Source: Acanthornis magna
Lineage: Eukaryota; Chordata; Aves; Passeriformes; Acanthizidae
Reading direction: 5' to 3'
Length of the DNA: 64,000 nucleotides
Assembly: GCA_036785705.1 (NCBI GenBank)
Contig: JAWUZG010000056.1
Location: forward strand, 11,332,501 to 11,396,500
Of the stretch, positions 47,151 to 60,575 are shown piece after piece. Below the pieces are notes generated by a model, which saw only the letters and a program-made list of their open reading frames with translations, searched no databases and was not told the origin of the DNA. The translations under genes were made by a program, and so were the position numbers. The number at the start of each line of letters is the position of its first letter. Positions within the stretch are counted from its first letter, which is position 1.

Positions 47151-47458
47151 TGTAGGGTTTGTAGCTTGTTCTAGATTGGTTAATGAAAATTAGAATATTC
47201 AGCACAGAAAATGATTTATTGCATTGGAAACGGCAACCATGGTATTCTTTATTCTATCATTATTCTTTTTCCTTCTTCTCTCTCTCTCTCTTACTTCTCT
47301 GACCTGCTCTGAGCTGCTCTGAGCTGCGTCTGGCAGCTCCTGGCAGGTCCCCTACACCCACGCCCTTTCACAATAAACCTCATGCTCTAAGACCTCACTT
47401 CAGAGACCTCTCGCCTCCATCCCAACTGCCTGAAAAAAACCGACCACCAATTCCTACA
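47151..47458 (+). mobile_element. Candidate solo LTR of an endogenous retrovirus
   Basis: The segment has an LTR-like layout. It starts TGTAGG and ends CCTACA, a 6-bp inverted terminal repeat with the retroviral TG...CA ends. It carries a pyrimidine-rich stretch (47265-47305) and a repeated gagctgctct block (47310-47327). The sequence ttcacaataaacctcatg has AATAAA at 47372-47377, placed as in an R region, and a U5-like tail follows. I found no matching 4-6 bp target-site duplication, and no gag, pol or env lies beside it. Sequence upstream to about 47060 may belong to the same element, so the left edge is uncertain. The overall look is typical of avian ERV solo LTRs, but no named family is claimed. 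Confidence 0.5.
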
Positions 47459-50400
47459 CAGTACAGCACAATTTTCTTCTGCAGGAGGAAAAGGGGAGAG
47501 CAGCAGGGCCCAGGCAGGTGAGAGCCAGAGCCATGACCCTACAGCAGGGTCTGAGCAAAACCATCTCTGCCCAAAGCAGAGAGGGAGCAGCCTGGCCACA
47601 GCCCCTGCTGCATGGACAAGCCTGGAAATGCCCAAGCCGAGTGCTGAAAGGTGTCAGAGCAGCACACACCGTGACCCACGACTGACCTCGTCTCTCCCTG
47701 CCCACGCCACCCTGCCCCAAGCACACTGCTTGCCTCTGCTCCCTCTCCTCCTAAAGCCTTGAGCTTGAGCAGGCTCAGCTTTGCCTTATGAGCTCTCGCT
47801 GGGAGCATTTCCCTGAACTGCCTTTGAACCCTGACAGGGTATTAACCCCTGGAATCCTCGGCTTTGCCTGGCTCAGCGGGGTTGCCAAAGGGCACTGGGA
47901 GTGAGATGGGGAAGCTGGGCCAGCAGGCAAGCACCTGGAATAGGGGAGAGCATGGAGCATCCCAAGGTGGGACGTTTTCCTCTGTTTCCTCCCTCTGATT
48001 GCTACACGGATTGCTCTGTGGAGATGTTTGCAGGGGTTGGGAGGAGGCTGACCCGGGGCTGTGACTGCCACAGTGCTCAGGGAGGAGAGATGCACAAGTC
48101 CTCCTGAAGTTCAGAAAGGGGAATCTTAACTTCACCTGCCGTATTACGGAGCTAGGCATTTGATTCTTTGGAAACTTATGGGGTTTCTCCCGATGGGATG
48201 TGCTTCACCCTTAAAACACGTAGGAAACTTTAAAATACCTGTACAGACAGAGTGTGTCAGCTGAAGTATGAAACTGTAACCTATGTTCTTATTTGAGCTC
48301 TAATTTTATGCCTGCTGGTACTCACTTACGCAGTACTTCAGCAAACATTTATATCTCTCTTAATTTTCCCTATTCCCTATTAATTTCTCTTACGTTCAAT
48401 AAACGATCCTTTATGCCTGTTGGTTTAACACTTCCTTGCAAAGTTGTCTTTCCCCATTTTTCCATAAGCCAGATATTTTAATTTCTTGCACTATGCCTCA
48501 TTTGCTAGTAATGATGTATTTTCCCTTTCCCCATGTATTTATTTTTACTGAGAGATGCAGCCGTTCATCACATTCAAATGAAGAATTATTACTTAGCTAT
48601 TATTATTATTGCTGGTGATGGTATGTAAACAACTATAATGATGTGTGGGCTTGTGTAGGAGCAAAGACCACAATAAAGATGTTGCCTTAGGGGGAATGAA
48701 TGAGGGAAACGTGCAAAGATTTAAGCAGAGCACCCTCTCCTTGCTGGTTTTGTCTGTAATTGCTCCCTTCAGCTCCGTGGCCTATTTCCTTTGGTCTGTG
48801 TGGATCCCTCCCCAAAATACACCCAGACACTGCCACATTGAGAACACGAATGGTGTGGGAAAAGGGGATTCACTAATTTGTTTGGAATATGTATGGGTGT
48901 GTGTGAGGAGCAAGGGGTGCTTCAGGTGTGCGAGAAAAAGGAGGAGCAGAGATGCATTACAGAGATGATGGCACAAAACAGCTGCAGGACAGCCTGGAAT
49001 GAAGATTTTGGAGGCCACTGCTAGGTCAGTTTGCGTGCTGGGCATAGCAGCATCTTACTCCAGTCTCCTTGTCTGTGAAACCAGTATTTTTCATATAAAT
49101 TCCTAATACATAAATAGGATTACTCTCAAGCTATGAGGCTCCGATGTTCAATTCTCTCCCCAGTGGAAACGACCAGCAATAAATTGTGTATTTGCTCAGC
49201 TGCTCAAAGGCAGTTGTGCTGCCAGGTGACAATGACTTTGTCTGGAGTAAGCAGGTAGGTGACAGGGAGAAACAAGCCCCACACAAATTTTTAAGGACTT
49301 TAGTTATGCTTGCCAGCAAAGAAAAATCAGCAGAAAATGGGGAGGAAGCATGAAGAGAGCCAGAGCTGAATGGAAAAAACCCAGCTCTTTGGCAGACCCA
49401 TAAAGAAAATTCAGGCTAATAAAGAAAGTTCAGTCTCTTTATTCTCTGCTGCCAGCAATTTACTGCCCTAAAAATGAAAGCAGTTGGCTTTAGACAGAGC
49501 AGCCTTGAAGATAGTAAAATTTCAGTATCGTGTATTAGCCTGGCTTCCCTTCGCACAAGGGGGAGGTGAGCAGAAGAAAGAGGGATCAGCCTGGTCATCC
49601 CTGGTCCCTCTGGGGACCCCAGAGGGTGGGACTGTCCCAGAGCCACCGGGAACTTGCAAAAGCTGGTTTTCCAAAGGAAGATCCAGCCTTGCTGCTGTTG
49701 GAACCTTGTTACATTTTCAGTGTATTTCTTAGTGCTAACCCTTTCCTGGTTCTCTCTGAGTTTCCTTTCTAAATTTCTCCTTATAAAAATTGTGGTGTTT
49801 TTTGTCTTTTTTTTAACACCAATAATGTTCAACAATGAGCACTGTGAGCAAACCAATGTGAGGAAAATCCACTTAGGATCTCCGAAGACCTTACCAAGCA
49901 GTTTTTGCAAAGAGCTGACAAAAGGGGAGAAATAACTTTAAACATATTTTATGAATTCAGGAGCCTGTTCTGAGATAAATATTTTAGCCTTTCTTCTCCA
50001 AAAAGAGGTGTTAGAAGTGTAGGAAAAATGGAGAAATGAAAAAATCATTTATGTCAGGGATATGGCAAATCACTAACCAAACACTTTCAAGATCTAATGT
50101 ATACCAGAGCCCTAAAAGCTTTCATATTTATTACAGCTATTTTGAATTCCTTACTGTATTTTGAAAGAAGTTCCCTGATTTAAAACACCATTCAGTTCTT
50201 CTGTCACTTTTGTTCCCACTTGCCTTTCAACAGCTAGAATAATATATGTAAAATAACATATAGCCACTGCATTTCCTTAGTGCCACTGGGACACAGACCG
50301 GGTCCAAGATTTTTCATAATGCTGATGGTGCTGCCCCTGGATGGTGGCTCCTGTCAGAGTCATCACTTAGCCAACATGATCAGGGCAAAAAATGAACTCC

Positions 50401-51480
50401 AGGCTGAGGAAACTCAGGGAAATATTTTGTTTCCTGTGACTTTCAGGGGACTGGTGGCAAAGACAGCTGTCCCCATTAGTGCAGTGCAGCAGAGGACCAG
50501 AGCTGAGTGCTGCCTCTGTCTGCACATTGCAACAGCAGCAGAAAAACAGAGAACTGGGGGCAGAAAAATATCTGGATCTGAGGACTCCAGATTATGGGAG
50601 TTAAGGGACACGGATTAGTTCTTCTCTGATAACCACACCTTCAAAAATTCTCCTATCTTGGGGATATTCACTATCATGTTCCTCCCATTCTTCTGTTGTA
50701 ACTTTGCTACTTTTATTTGACATTTTGCCACTTTGGTTTGTAACTTTCCGCCCCCTCCTTCTAAAAAGACCTTTCTCTGTTTGTTTGTTTGCTTGTTCTC
50801 TTCCACAAGATCCTTCAGCAAAATCACAGGCTGTCAAAAGCAGAGGCGCCTGCATTTCTGAGCCCTCGCCGCTTTGCCGGGTAATTTATGAAAATGGAAG
50901 AGCCTGTTTCAGGCGTAATCCAATTTGTCCTCTCTCAGCATCATAAGCACATTTGGAGCCAGATAAGACAATTATCACATGGATCTTTAATACCTGCAAT
51001 TTATAGCTAAAAGCTTTATTCTGATAACTTGGTTTTCAAGTGCCATGTGCTGAGGCGCAGACAGCAGAGCCCTTCCTGCGGCGGCACGGCCGCGCCACGT
51101 CGGAATTTTTGGGAGAAGACACAGAGTGCAAGGGATTGCTCTGCTCCTCGGGGGAAGGGGCACAGGGCAGGTAGACTACAAGGTTCAGCTCCAGGTGGCT
51201 TCCCCAAGAGCAGATATGGAGGTGCTCAATGCTTTCAGCGCCTCCAGCACGGAGGAGGGTTTGGAAATCACACACACACACAGAGCTGCTGCTGAAATGT
51301 GTTTCCATAACCACTTAATTTTCTGTTGCCAAATGTGACCTGAATGTGTTACCTTGAGCACCCTGCAGAGCAGCTGCCCCCAGCCTAACCAGAGACGTTC
51401 CAGGCTGAGCCCCAGAAAGTCAATATTTTCCAGAGAGCTCAGGGAAGTTGCCAGCAAGCCTGCAAACATTTACTTTTTAA
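47459..51480. other. Intergenic; no gene seen
   Basis: GC-rich sequence right of the LTR candidate (47460-48110) is open in several frames, but none resembles a protein. CpG-containing sequence near 51050-51105 (gcggcggcacggccgcgcca) is a tiny GC peak without other promoter features. A short (CA)n lies at 51270-51282. Confidence 0.55.
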
Positions 51481-51660
51481 CATTATGCTTGAATACTGAT
51501 ACCACAATGCATAGCTGCTCATTAAAAAAATAATCTGCTTTCTAATTGAATTACTGGCTCTTTATCATTGTTTGTGACTCAGGGTGCAGAAATGAAATAT
51601 TCTAATTATTTCATGATAAGAAATGGAGATGGGAACTTACGATTTCATCATGTGGAATGG
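51481..51660. promoter_or_regulatory. Candidate conserved non-coding element
   Basis: Repeat-free AT-rich stretch with TGCTCATTAAAAAAATAAT, TTTCTAATTGAATTAC, ATCATTGTTTGTGACTCAG (SOX- and AP-1-like) and the near-palindrome TGAAATATTCTAATTATTTCA. The dense homeodomain/SOX motif content resembles desert enhancers. Conservation is untested. Confidence 0.25.
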
Positions 51661-54600
51661 TCTGTGACAGGGTCCATGTTCAAATGATAAGGTCTGATCT
51701 GATAAAGAATTAGGTTGTTTCATTTATATGAGTAGGAGTATTTTGAGAGCAAACATCAGACATTTTCTAGATCAATTTAATGTGCAACCTTTGAGCATTT
51801 GTTAGAGTTTGTATTTGGTCAACAGTGAAAAATCAAGTGTATTTGACCACACACTGAAGCTTTGCAAACTAAAAAGTAAGATATTTTAGTAAGGAAAAAA
51901 ATTAGTTAATTCTAAAATGTTTATAATTCGGTAAGACAAAGGCACAACAGTTTAAGGCCACACTCTTCCTCATAGCTATGCATCTAGGGCACTACCCTAC
52001 TTTCTTATCAATCCAAACACAAGAATATTTTATAGCAGTTAAGAGTTAAAGCTCTTTGATGTTTATATGCTTCTTTGGTGAATTTTACTAGGAAGATCTT
52101 ATATCTAATGCTGTTTTAGCTATCTCTTGATATATCCAAGCCATCATAATATCTCAGCTCAGAAGGTCTGTGGTGCATTTCTTCAGGGACTTCATTAGTG
52201 GAAGATATCCTGACTCAGTACATGGGCTACTTTTGATGCATCATTCACACATACAATATTCAACTCGACATCACAGGGTTGCTGGGGGTGTATTTTGTGT
52301 AGCAATTTATTACAGTTATCCAAACAGTGTTTTAGAATTAAAAGGTTTTATTTGCATATGTATAACATTAACTAAAGACTTTCAAACAATAAAAACCTTG
52401 CTATCAGCTCATGCCCACATGACCAATTAGCTTTTCCTCCATAAGTAATTTGACCTGAAAATTACCCAAGATGTTCCAGAGCAAACAGTCAGGGCGAGTA
52501 CAGGAAGCCAAGAGTGCAAAGAGGGGGGAGATGAAAGAGGGGGTGTTTTGAGGGAAGGAAGAGCTGCTCAGGTTTGGGATAACTGAGGAATGCATTGAGC
52601 TGCTCAGAGGACAGATGTCTCCTACACCTTTGCCTTTTTGAGGAATTGCAATGGCTCAGAGTCAAAGCAGATAAAGTCCTTGTGTTAGCCTGCTCATCCC
52701 AAGGGAAATTGGTCACATTTAGCCAGAAATAAAATTTTCAATGAGTAAATGATGAAATGGGAATTCTACCTTTTCTGGAAGATGGTATTTGGCCCTAGGA
52801 CAGGGAGAGATTATCCATTCTCTGTGCTTCTTATTTATAACTTGAGGAGCTGACAGCTCTTCTAAAAGCAGACTGAGGGTTTTTAGACAGTCTGAGGTTT
52901 AAAATTAGGCACTGGAACTAATAGGCTGTTATTGTCTCATAATTATATTTGACATGATGCTCTTAACTCTTTTCTGAAACACCATCGTGCACCGAGGGGA
53001 ACCAGGATGCCGTAACTTTGTCTGCAGCAGCAGAGATCAACCTCAGCACGACACGGGGGTGCCGCGACTGCTGCTCTCCCACCTCCCTCTGGATGCCCCA
53101 CAGAGGCCCCAGCCCAACGGGAACAACCCTATTCCTTCAGCTGCAAACTTAAATAAAGGGATGCTGCTGAGGATTGCTGCCTGGGGACCCTGCTGGGAGG
53201 CACAGTTCCTGACCTGCTTCCTCCTTGCCATGGGAGCAGAGGAAGCAATTTGCTGTTGGCTCATTTCAGCAGATCCTTACAGCACTTCCAGCAGTGGTTC
53301 AGGTGCCCTGGAATGAGCAGCATGCCTCTGGAGCTGCATCCTGCCAAGCCAAGCCTTGCTTTCCTCTGCCACCCTCCTGGTGGTGCAGGAAGCTGTAGAG
53401 ACCTTTCCTTCATCTTTTCTCGTGGCCTGGAGATCTGAGCAAGCACATTCTCATCAAGGGAGGCAGGCAGGAGCCAGCCTCCTGTCAGCAGAAGGAAGAA
53501 TAAAAGGTTGTAACTCAAGTCCCTTTAGTTACACAAGGCATTCAGGAGGTTCAGGTTTGAGGCTTTTTTTGCCCAAACTGCTGGAGCTGTGACCTTCAAG
53601 GTATCGCCTTGACAACTTGTGCTTTTTAATAAAGCACAGTCTGGTGGAAGGGAGTTAATTTACATGGGTTTTCATTCTCTGAGCTCTGTCATCAGTGCAC
53701 CAGACTCGCTTATTGAATTCCCCTGTCGATAGAGCAACCAACTGCAGCACATTCACATCCAACAGCCCAAATGAAGCACCTGTTCTCAGTTACTTGAGGA
53801 TTAATTTCTCTTTTCCACTTAGTTTCCTTTCTTTCCCTGTTTTTGGCTTCTGGTTCTCCTGGCACCGACACAAGTACTAGGAGCTCCAGTTGGGGATGCA
53901 GCCACCTTAAACAGCCCTTTTATTTGCTTAGTGCCTTTTCTTTATTTCCCTTGCTCTGCTCTTTCAGCAGCCTCTCTGTCATTGGAAGCCCAGTTCAAAC
54001 CAATCTGTGCAACCTAATGCAAGCCAATATGATTTTTTATGGTAGAGTTGTATAAAGCCAATAAGTGAAACAGAAAAATAATCATATTCCAGGCAGGTGT
54101 CTTGGGCTTTCCGGGTTCTGCCATCAGAAGTAGCATTGTCCATGCAAAGTGCTTGAGCATATGAGCACCTTAAAGAGCCAAGAAGATCCCCCAAATCCAC
54201 CCCTTCACCTGGGCTATTTGGTCCCACAGATCCTTAGCCACTTCCCAGAGGAAGAGTGGAGGACTCTGCAGGTTTTTGCAGTGCCAGACACACAGGTTTT
54301 GGTCTGACCCAGAAACCATTATTTTGTTTCTCCAGCTGCTGTGCTGGAATAGAGCGAGGAATGAGATCTTTTAGAGTGTCTAGGGATGGATGTTATGGGT
54401 TAATTAATGCTTCAGCAGAGGTGATATATAAGGGAGAGTTATATGCATGTTTAAGGTGATTCATGCCGCCTCACTGGATTTAAGTCTAATGGGAAACTTA
54501 TTTCACTGTATTTATGGGTAACGTCCATCCATATCCCAGATATCTCTCCAGGGAGCCTTCTCTCCACGGCCATCCAGCTCCTCTGAAGAAATATGGACTC

Positions 54601-55363
54601 GTCAGTACCCATCTTGGCTGTAAATCTGCAATTAAGAGAATGGTCCATTTACTTCCCTGCCATGCCAAGATGCAAATTCCTGGCAGGTTCCCTCAGCCAA
54701 CAAACCCTTTTCCCCTTCCCTGCTGCAGCCCCACAGTCTGCCACCCCCACCCAGGGCAAAAAAATCATTCCACAGGGGAGCTGCATCTCCCCAAGTTGAC
54801 TTTTTAGCTCTTTTCTCCCACTTCTGAGAGCCACTGGACACATGGATGGGACGGATGTGAGCCTGGGTTTTGGCTGGATGAGCTCCCTGCTCCCAGCACA
54901 GCCAGTGCTGCTCTCCCTCATCCTCATTTTCCCTTGTCCTTCCCTTGAGGTTTGATTCACTCCTGCCCTCAGGCAGAGTCACTTTCACATTGGACCTTCA
55001 GGGCTATCTTTTTTACGTGACATTATGTGATTAATTTCCTGCTGAGGTGGCAGGAATAAAACAGTGACACGACAATCTGTTTAAATTCCTTTTTCTATTT
55101 TCTTTTTTTTTCCCTTTTCTTTTATTGTTTCTTGGCTTTTGCTAAGCCTCAAGAAACTCCTGTCTAGTAACCCTCTGCCATCTGCTGTGCTGCTACCAAG
55201 GAAGAGCCATGCCCAGAGATGGTTTGTCTTCCTTCTTTTTCATTTTCCCCTCTGCCAGGAATTTGTGTGCTCACAGCTCCCTTTGGGTATATTCTACCTC
55301 CACTGATTCAAGGGCCACAGAGGTCTGGGCTGCTAAATTAATGTGCGGAGCCCAGCATCATCC
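51661..55363. other. Intergenic; no gene seen
   Basis: Nothing recognised. GC-richer intervals (52985-53520 and 54500-54990) give overlapping ORFs on both strands without family resemblance. Confidence 0.55.
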
Positions 55364-55403
55364 TATATATATATATTTATATCATATAAATATATTTATT
55401 GTA
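55364..55403. repeat. TA-rich hairpin, 11-bp arms
   Basis: A (TA)n run continues into a perfect inverted repeat: arms 55371-55381 and 55385-55395 with a 3-base TCA loop. It is probably a decayed TA microsatellite. Confidence 0.85.
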
Positions 55404-56620
55404 TAGAAATACAGGAATGTTGCGTGCAGTCATGTACAAGATCATGTAAGCAACCTGAACACAGGTTTGGGGCAGAGAGAGGCAGAAGGAAAGGAAAGGA
55501 GAAATACAAACTCTGATGCACAGTTCCTGGAACAACCCCAAACCCTGACCACAGCATGGCTGGGTCATGATTAAAACATAGGACTTGCTCACACTGAGAC
55601 AGGACTTAAAATCCACCAATTCAGAAGGCTTGCTTGTCTGAAATTAAGCTTTCAAAACCAGAATTACACAGAAAACTCAATTGTCTGTGTAAGCTGAATG
55701 CTTCAGTGAAACCCACGAAGGGTTTTCATTGCATTAAAAAACACCTTCAAACCCCATTTTTCCATTAGGCAAGTACTGGGGATGCAGCAGCAGTCTGGAG
55801 GTACCAGTGATGCTTTTGAAATATGCTGGAGAATTGGTGCGTGTGAATGTGTCTGTGCCTTATGGAGCACAATGGGTTCCTGACCTATTTGGATGCTAGA
55901 CATGAATATATAAATATTAAATAATGGTTAAACTGCTACATCAATTCAATAACTTGACAAAAACCTTTGACTGAGGCTGTTTCAAACCCGAAAGATTTAG
56001 GCTGTTTTCCCTTTGGGACAGTTTTATCTGAGTGCCGTGCCAAGTTTACCCCATTAGAGCTCTTTGCCGAGTCGAGCTCATGTACACGTCGAATAGAGGA
56101 AAGTGCAAAGATTTCTTAAGGCAACAAAGACAAATCTGAGTCTAATCTGTCCCTGTTACTGCTGCAGGAGGTGGCTGGGGCTGAGTGCAGCTTGCCAGCA
56201 TCACCCCAAAGGCTGGTGACCACCAGCCACGGGCATGAGCAGGGAGCAGCAGGGCAATCTGGCAGCTGAAAATAAGTGGTTTTAGCAACAAGAAATGTCT
56301 GCCCTCGCTCCAGGTCTACAGGGAATCACACTGGTGCAGATGGCTGGGAAAAGAGGAGGGAAAACAGCAAGGAAGCCAACCAAATACACATAGGGAGAGT
56401 GGAGGAAGGGTGGCTGTACCCCACAGCACTGTGGCTGCAGGGGCTTTGGACCATCGGGGTGGGTTTTGCTGGGATGAGAGGAGTGAACTTGGGGATGTGG
56501 ATTACAGCATGCCAAAGTATTTAAACTCTGTTTGTCACCATTGTGTGTCTCAGTGCCTTGGCTTATTTTCTAATCTAACCTTAGATTTGTGTCAGACTCA
56601 GATTCATACTCAGACTCACC
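55404..56620. other. Intergenic; no gene seen
   Basis: No coding or repeat family recognised. Confidence 0.6.
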
Positions 56621-56652
56621 CATAGTTTGAAAATCCCATAGTTTGAAAATCC
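56621..56652. repeat. 16-bp perfect tandem duplication
   Basis: catagtttgaaaatcc occurs twice with no change (56621-56636, 56637-56652). The absence of divergence suggests a recent duplication. Confidence 0.95.
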
Positions 56653-56999
56653 CACCGCTCCCTGGCAGCACCAAGGATGATTTTCAGTAGCAATGAGCAG
56701 CACAGTTTGAACCCAACACCAAGAAAACACATTGATGAGTTTCCCAGACTGTGCACAACTAAATAAAGTGATGGCATTGCCACATTCACTACCAGATTTT
56801 TCTGAATTGGTCAGAGATTTCGGGTTTCTGTTAAAAGATCCTTGTGAACTGAATTTTATTGAATATATATGTTTCCACAGACGTCTCCTGTGTTCCAAAT
56901 CCAAGAATGCACCAGATCCTGGATCAAACGGAGATGCTACTAACTATAACGAGAGACAATTTGTGTCTGAGATACCCTTAATAAATCACCCAGGGTGGC
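56653..56999. other. Intergenic; no gene seen
   Basis: No feature recognised between the small duplication and the MIR-like element. Confidence 0.6.
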
Positions 57000-57125
57000 A
57001 GAAGGGGGATCTCCCTTGTACAGCAATTCAGAGAGATTAAGTGCCCTGCCCAAGGTCATATAGAAAGCCAAAGCCAGAGCCAAGATCTCAATCCAGTTCT
57101 CCAGCAAATGCCTTAGCCTTTAAGT
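57000..57125 (-). mobile_element. MIR-like CORE-SINE
   Basis: On the plus strand 'cagagagattaagtgccctg', 'cccaaggtcatatagaaagc', 'cagagccaagatctcaatcc' and 'agttctccagcaaatgcctt' reproduce the reverse complement of MIR: CAGAGAGGTTAAGTRACTTGCCCAAGGTCACACAGC, GTGGCAGAGCCGGGATTCGAACC and CAGGTCTGACTCCARAGCC. The CORE and tRNA-related halves are both partly preserved. Confidence 0.8.
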
Positions 57126-60100
57126 CTACCCTTTCCTCCTCAACACCGAGTGAGAAAAAATATTGCAGAAATCTCAAGTTCAAGCTACTTGCTACTTGGA
57201 GAGCAGCCCATGTCCTGGCTCTTTTATCAGTTTATGTGGAAAGACTCCAAGACATTACTTATATTGACTCAATATTAAATGGCAATAACCACCACAACAG
57301 ATTTACTGTCTGGCAGTGTCTTCCTGTCTGCTACCGTAACAGTAATGGTAATTTTTTTCCTCATTAAAAGATTTAGGTTCTTAGTCCCTCTAGCAACTTT
57401 GTGAATTTTCCTGTTCTTGGGAAGATCAAATCCTTACCCGCAGTGTTTTATCAGGGAAGGATCACACCTGGTGCTACTCTACTGCGCGAGGCAGGTTTTG
57501 CCTGGGAGTGATTCCGTGTTTGAAGGCACCATTTGACTTTCATGCTGCCAGTGCCACGTGGCAGCAGCCCATGGGCAGGTCGGGGATGCTCTGGGAGGAC
57601 GCAGTGGGCAAACATCTGCTGTTTCCCGGGAAAGGTTCAGCTCCAGTGCTGAAAGAAGTGCCTGACAGTCATGGTTAGAGGCAATGAGAGGCTCTGACAT
57701 CGCTGGGCAGGCTGAAAACCAGCAGGATGTGCAACAAGAAAAAATCTTAATTATGGACCTACAGTGAAGCAATATATTTTCTCTTTCTGCTACCTCAGAG
57801 GAGGGTCCAAAATGGATAAAATTTTAGCAACCTGGTTTCAGGCATTCATTCATTGCGCCAAGACAGGACTTAAAAGCTGTCTTGTATCTGAAACCTGCCT
57901 TAGCACTTGTGCTCAGGGCTGAAGGAGCGCTGCTCTGTCCCAGCCTTCAGAGGCAGGGTTTCAAGCCATGGGACTGTCACTGGGCAGGAAAATGGACCTT
58001 ATTCCATGGAAATCCTGCACCTCCTGAAGCTTGGTTGTTTGACACTGATTTCAGCAGGACCAGGCTTTCAAGCTCTGTCTGCCCATTTATTTCTCTTGCC
58101 TTTGCCTGCCCGAGTATGGTGCAGGTGACTGAAGAGACGAGTCCACTTTAGTTGGTTTTTAACTGCTCTCGTCTGTTGTTACCAAACCACACAAACACCC
58201 ATCCAGGCTGCTGCAAACATCAAAAATAGCCTAAAGAGATCTGGTCCTCCCTTTTGCCCTACGGAAAAAACAGCAGGAGGCAAGAAAGAGATGGCATTGA
58301 AGCAGCACTTGTTTGTGCTGGCTCCGTGCGTGCAGCGCTGGTGCGAAGGACCTCTCCCGGCTGAGCCATATGCTGGAGGGAACAGTGGGAAACGAGAGAT
58401 GAATGATTCCTCTGACACCTCCCACATTCATCCGGCTCTGTGAGTCTCACCTTGCTCACCACGGCTGTTGCTCTCTCCTTAGGAGCAATCAGCAGACTGT
58501 TCATGTCCCGGGGGAGCGCAGTGGCCTCTGCTCTGCAGCACCAGGCTGTCCTGCTCTTCTCCCACTCACCTCCTTTTAAATCTTCATGTATATTTATTTT
58601 TTTCCACACACATCAAAGGGGGAAAGGGAGAGAAATGTCAACAATTAATCTGGAGATTGGGGCTGAAGTTCTGCTTTTCCATGGCAAATGTCAGAATCTG
58701 TATCCACCCCTTCAAGAGATGAAATGAGCCTAATGAGCTCACAGTGCAGGAGATGTGGTTCTGTGCCTGACCCTGCAGGGACAGGGAAACAGGCAGCAGA
58801 GGAAATATTAAAACTAAATACTTATTTGCAGAGTGTCTCTGTTCTTTAACCACTCTTTGATAACGGGGTGTTTTGTTTTTCTGTGCTGAGCAAGCACAGC
58901 ACTGGTTCTGGATGATGCTTAAGTTTGTGTTTAAAATTAATCTGTTTTTGTAGGAGTTCAAGTACATGCAGAACCACTGTCCTGAATAACAACACTCTGC
59001 AAGGTGGGGTAGGAGAAAGAGGAGCACCTATGTTACATGAGTCAGAATCTCATTAAATAGAATCTCCGTCCAGGCTCTTCCTTCCTTGTTGACCTTGATT
59101 ACCCCATTTGGTACCCAAATGCCTCCCATTAAATCTAACAGGTTTTGCAGGTGATGAACACCTGTGGGCTTGCATGGGGAGAGAGTTCCAAAGCAAGCAG
59201 GAGGGATGTGTGGGCTCAGGCAGAGGTCCCTGCCCAGGCACACAGAGGACACACTCTCAGTGAGACCCTCCAGCCCTGGCATCATCACTACAAGATTTTT
59301 TTTTCCTGCACAGGGTCACAAGGCATTTTTCCCTCCTGTTGCACGTTTTATGTGTATAAATGGTGACTCTGAGGGATTTACTCTGCAGCACACAACGCAC
59401 AAGGCTGTGAGAATAACCCCAAGCCAAAGCCCAACCTACCCCTCTGTGGTGGCAGGAGCAAGGTGGGCACCACCACAGTTCTGGGAAGTGAGTAAATATT
59501 TGTACAGTGTTCTGAAGAGGTAAGGTAGGACTGAATTATTCATCCCAATTAGATACTTTGCAAACGCTTCCCTTTTCATCTCATCTTAATTCATTTCTGA
59601 ATGAGCTTGAATTTCATTTGATGCATTTCTTATAATTGACCAGATGCTGTTTGGGCACACAGTTTCCAAACAGCCTGGGCTGTCTCACAGGCAGCTCTGT
59701 CTGACTCTTTCTCTCCCCACCCCCCCCCGCTGTTCTTGATTATTATTCCAGCTATATGGCTGGCCATATGTATTCTTTCTGCTTCCTAATTACCCTGAAA
59801 TTTTTCTAGGGGAAAAATGAACCAGCATACTCCTGTTTGATTGGATTTTCTTGATTGAAGATCTGAGAATTATTCCGAATAGGAAAAAGAAATCCAAGGA
59901 GCTGTGAGGAATGAACTCCAAGGAGACAAAACCAGACCGGGCTGCTTCACTGGACAGAGTGATCCAGAGCTACTCCTCTCTCTTTTTTCCTCTTCTTGTC
60001 CTCCACTCTTGATTTGCACATGTTCAGTCTAGTAAAAGCCAGCTCATCACCGAGCTCTGGGAAGTGGACCATCCCAGGTTTTCCAGGCGATTTTGGATTC

Positions 60101-60548
60101 GCACCGAGGTTTGTGGGTGATGCTGGTGAGGAACACGCAGCACCAGGCAGGGTCAGGCGAGGCGAGGCAGGGCTGGCGGCAGCTGCAGTGTCCTTGTTGC
60201 GAAGTTTAACCTTCTTAATAAGCACCGGCAGTTCCATTCCACCAGCGCTAAGTGACGCCGGCTGGATTCCACCCGGGGCCCCTGATGGAGGTATTCTGAG
60301 GCTTTGATGGGAATTTGCTATTAATCTACACTGAGGGCAGCTTTTCTGCTCGATCTTAATGATGCCAGCATTGCAGGCACTTGCTTGGGACTAGAAAACT
60401 TTTAACTGCTGACTGTGTCTATTCTTAGTTTCCTCTTCCAGCAGTAGAAAATAACGATCCATCAACTCCAGTGGAGCACTGCTGATTTACACCTGCTGAG
60501 CATCCAGCCTAAGGTGTTTAGTTTATTCCGCCATTAGAAAAAAATAAA
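57126..60548. other. Intergenic; no gene seen
   Basis: No gene. A C-run occurs at 59720-59728. A donor-like AAGAG|GTAAGG with GT at 59520-59521 follows a weak acceptor at 59453, too weak for an exon call. Confidence 0.55.
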
Positions 60549-60575
60549 TCATAGAATCATTCCAGTTCAGATTAT
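60549..60575 (-). mobile_element. Possible short CR1 3'-tail relic
   Basis: The sequence aaatcatagaatcattccag resembles the reverse complement of the CR1 terminal octamer repeats plus the adjacent 3' UTR (AGAATCATAGAATCATTTAGGTTGG). Only about 26 bases are alignable, so chance is a real alternative. Confidence 0.3.

Noticed and set aside
51050..51105. CpG-island promoter
   Set aside because: The GC-rich patch is only about 50 bases long, with no exon or TATA/initiator context.
56533..56585. Possible MIR fragment (tgtgtctcagtgccttggct)
   Set aside because: Only one weak block matches; the expected neighbouring CORE sequence is absent.
59454..59519. Candidate exon with donor AAGAG|GTAAGG
   Set aside because: The acceptor has a poor pyrimidine tract and there is no partner exon.
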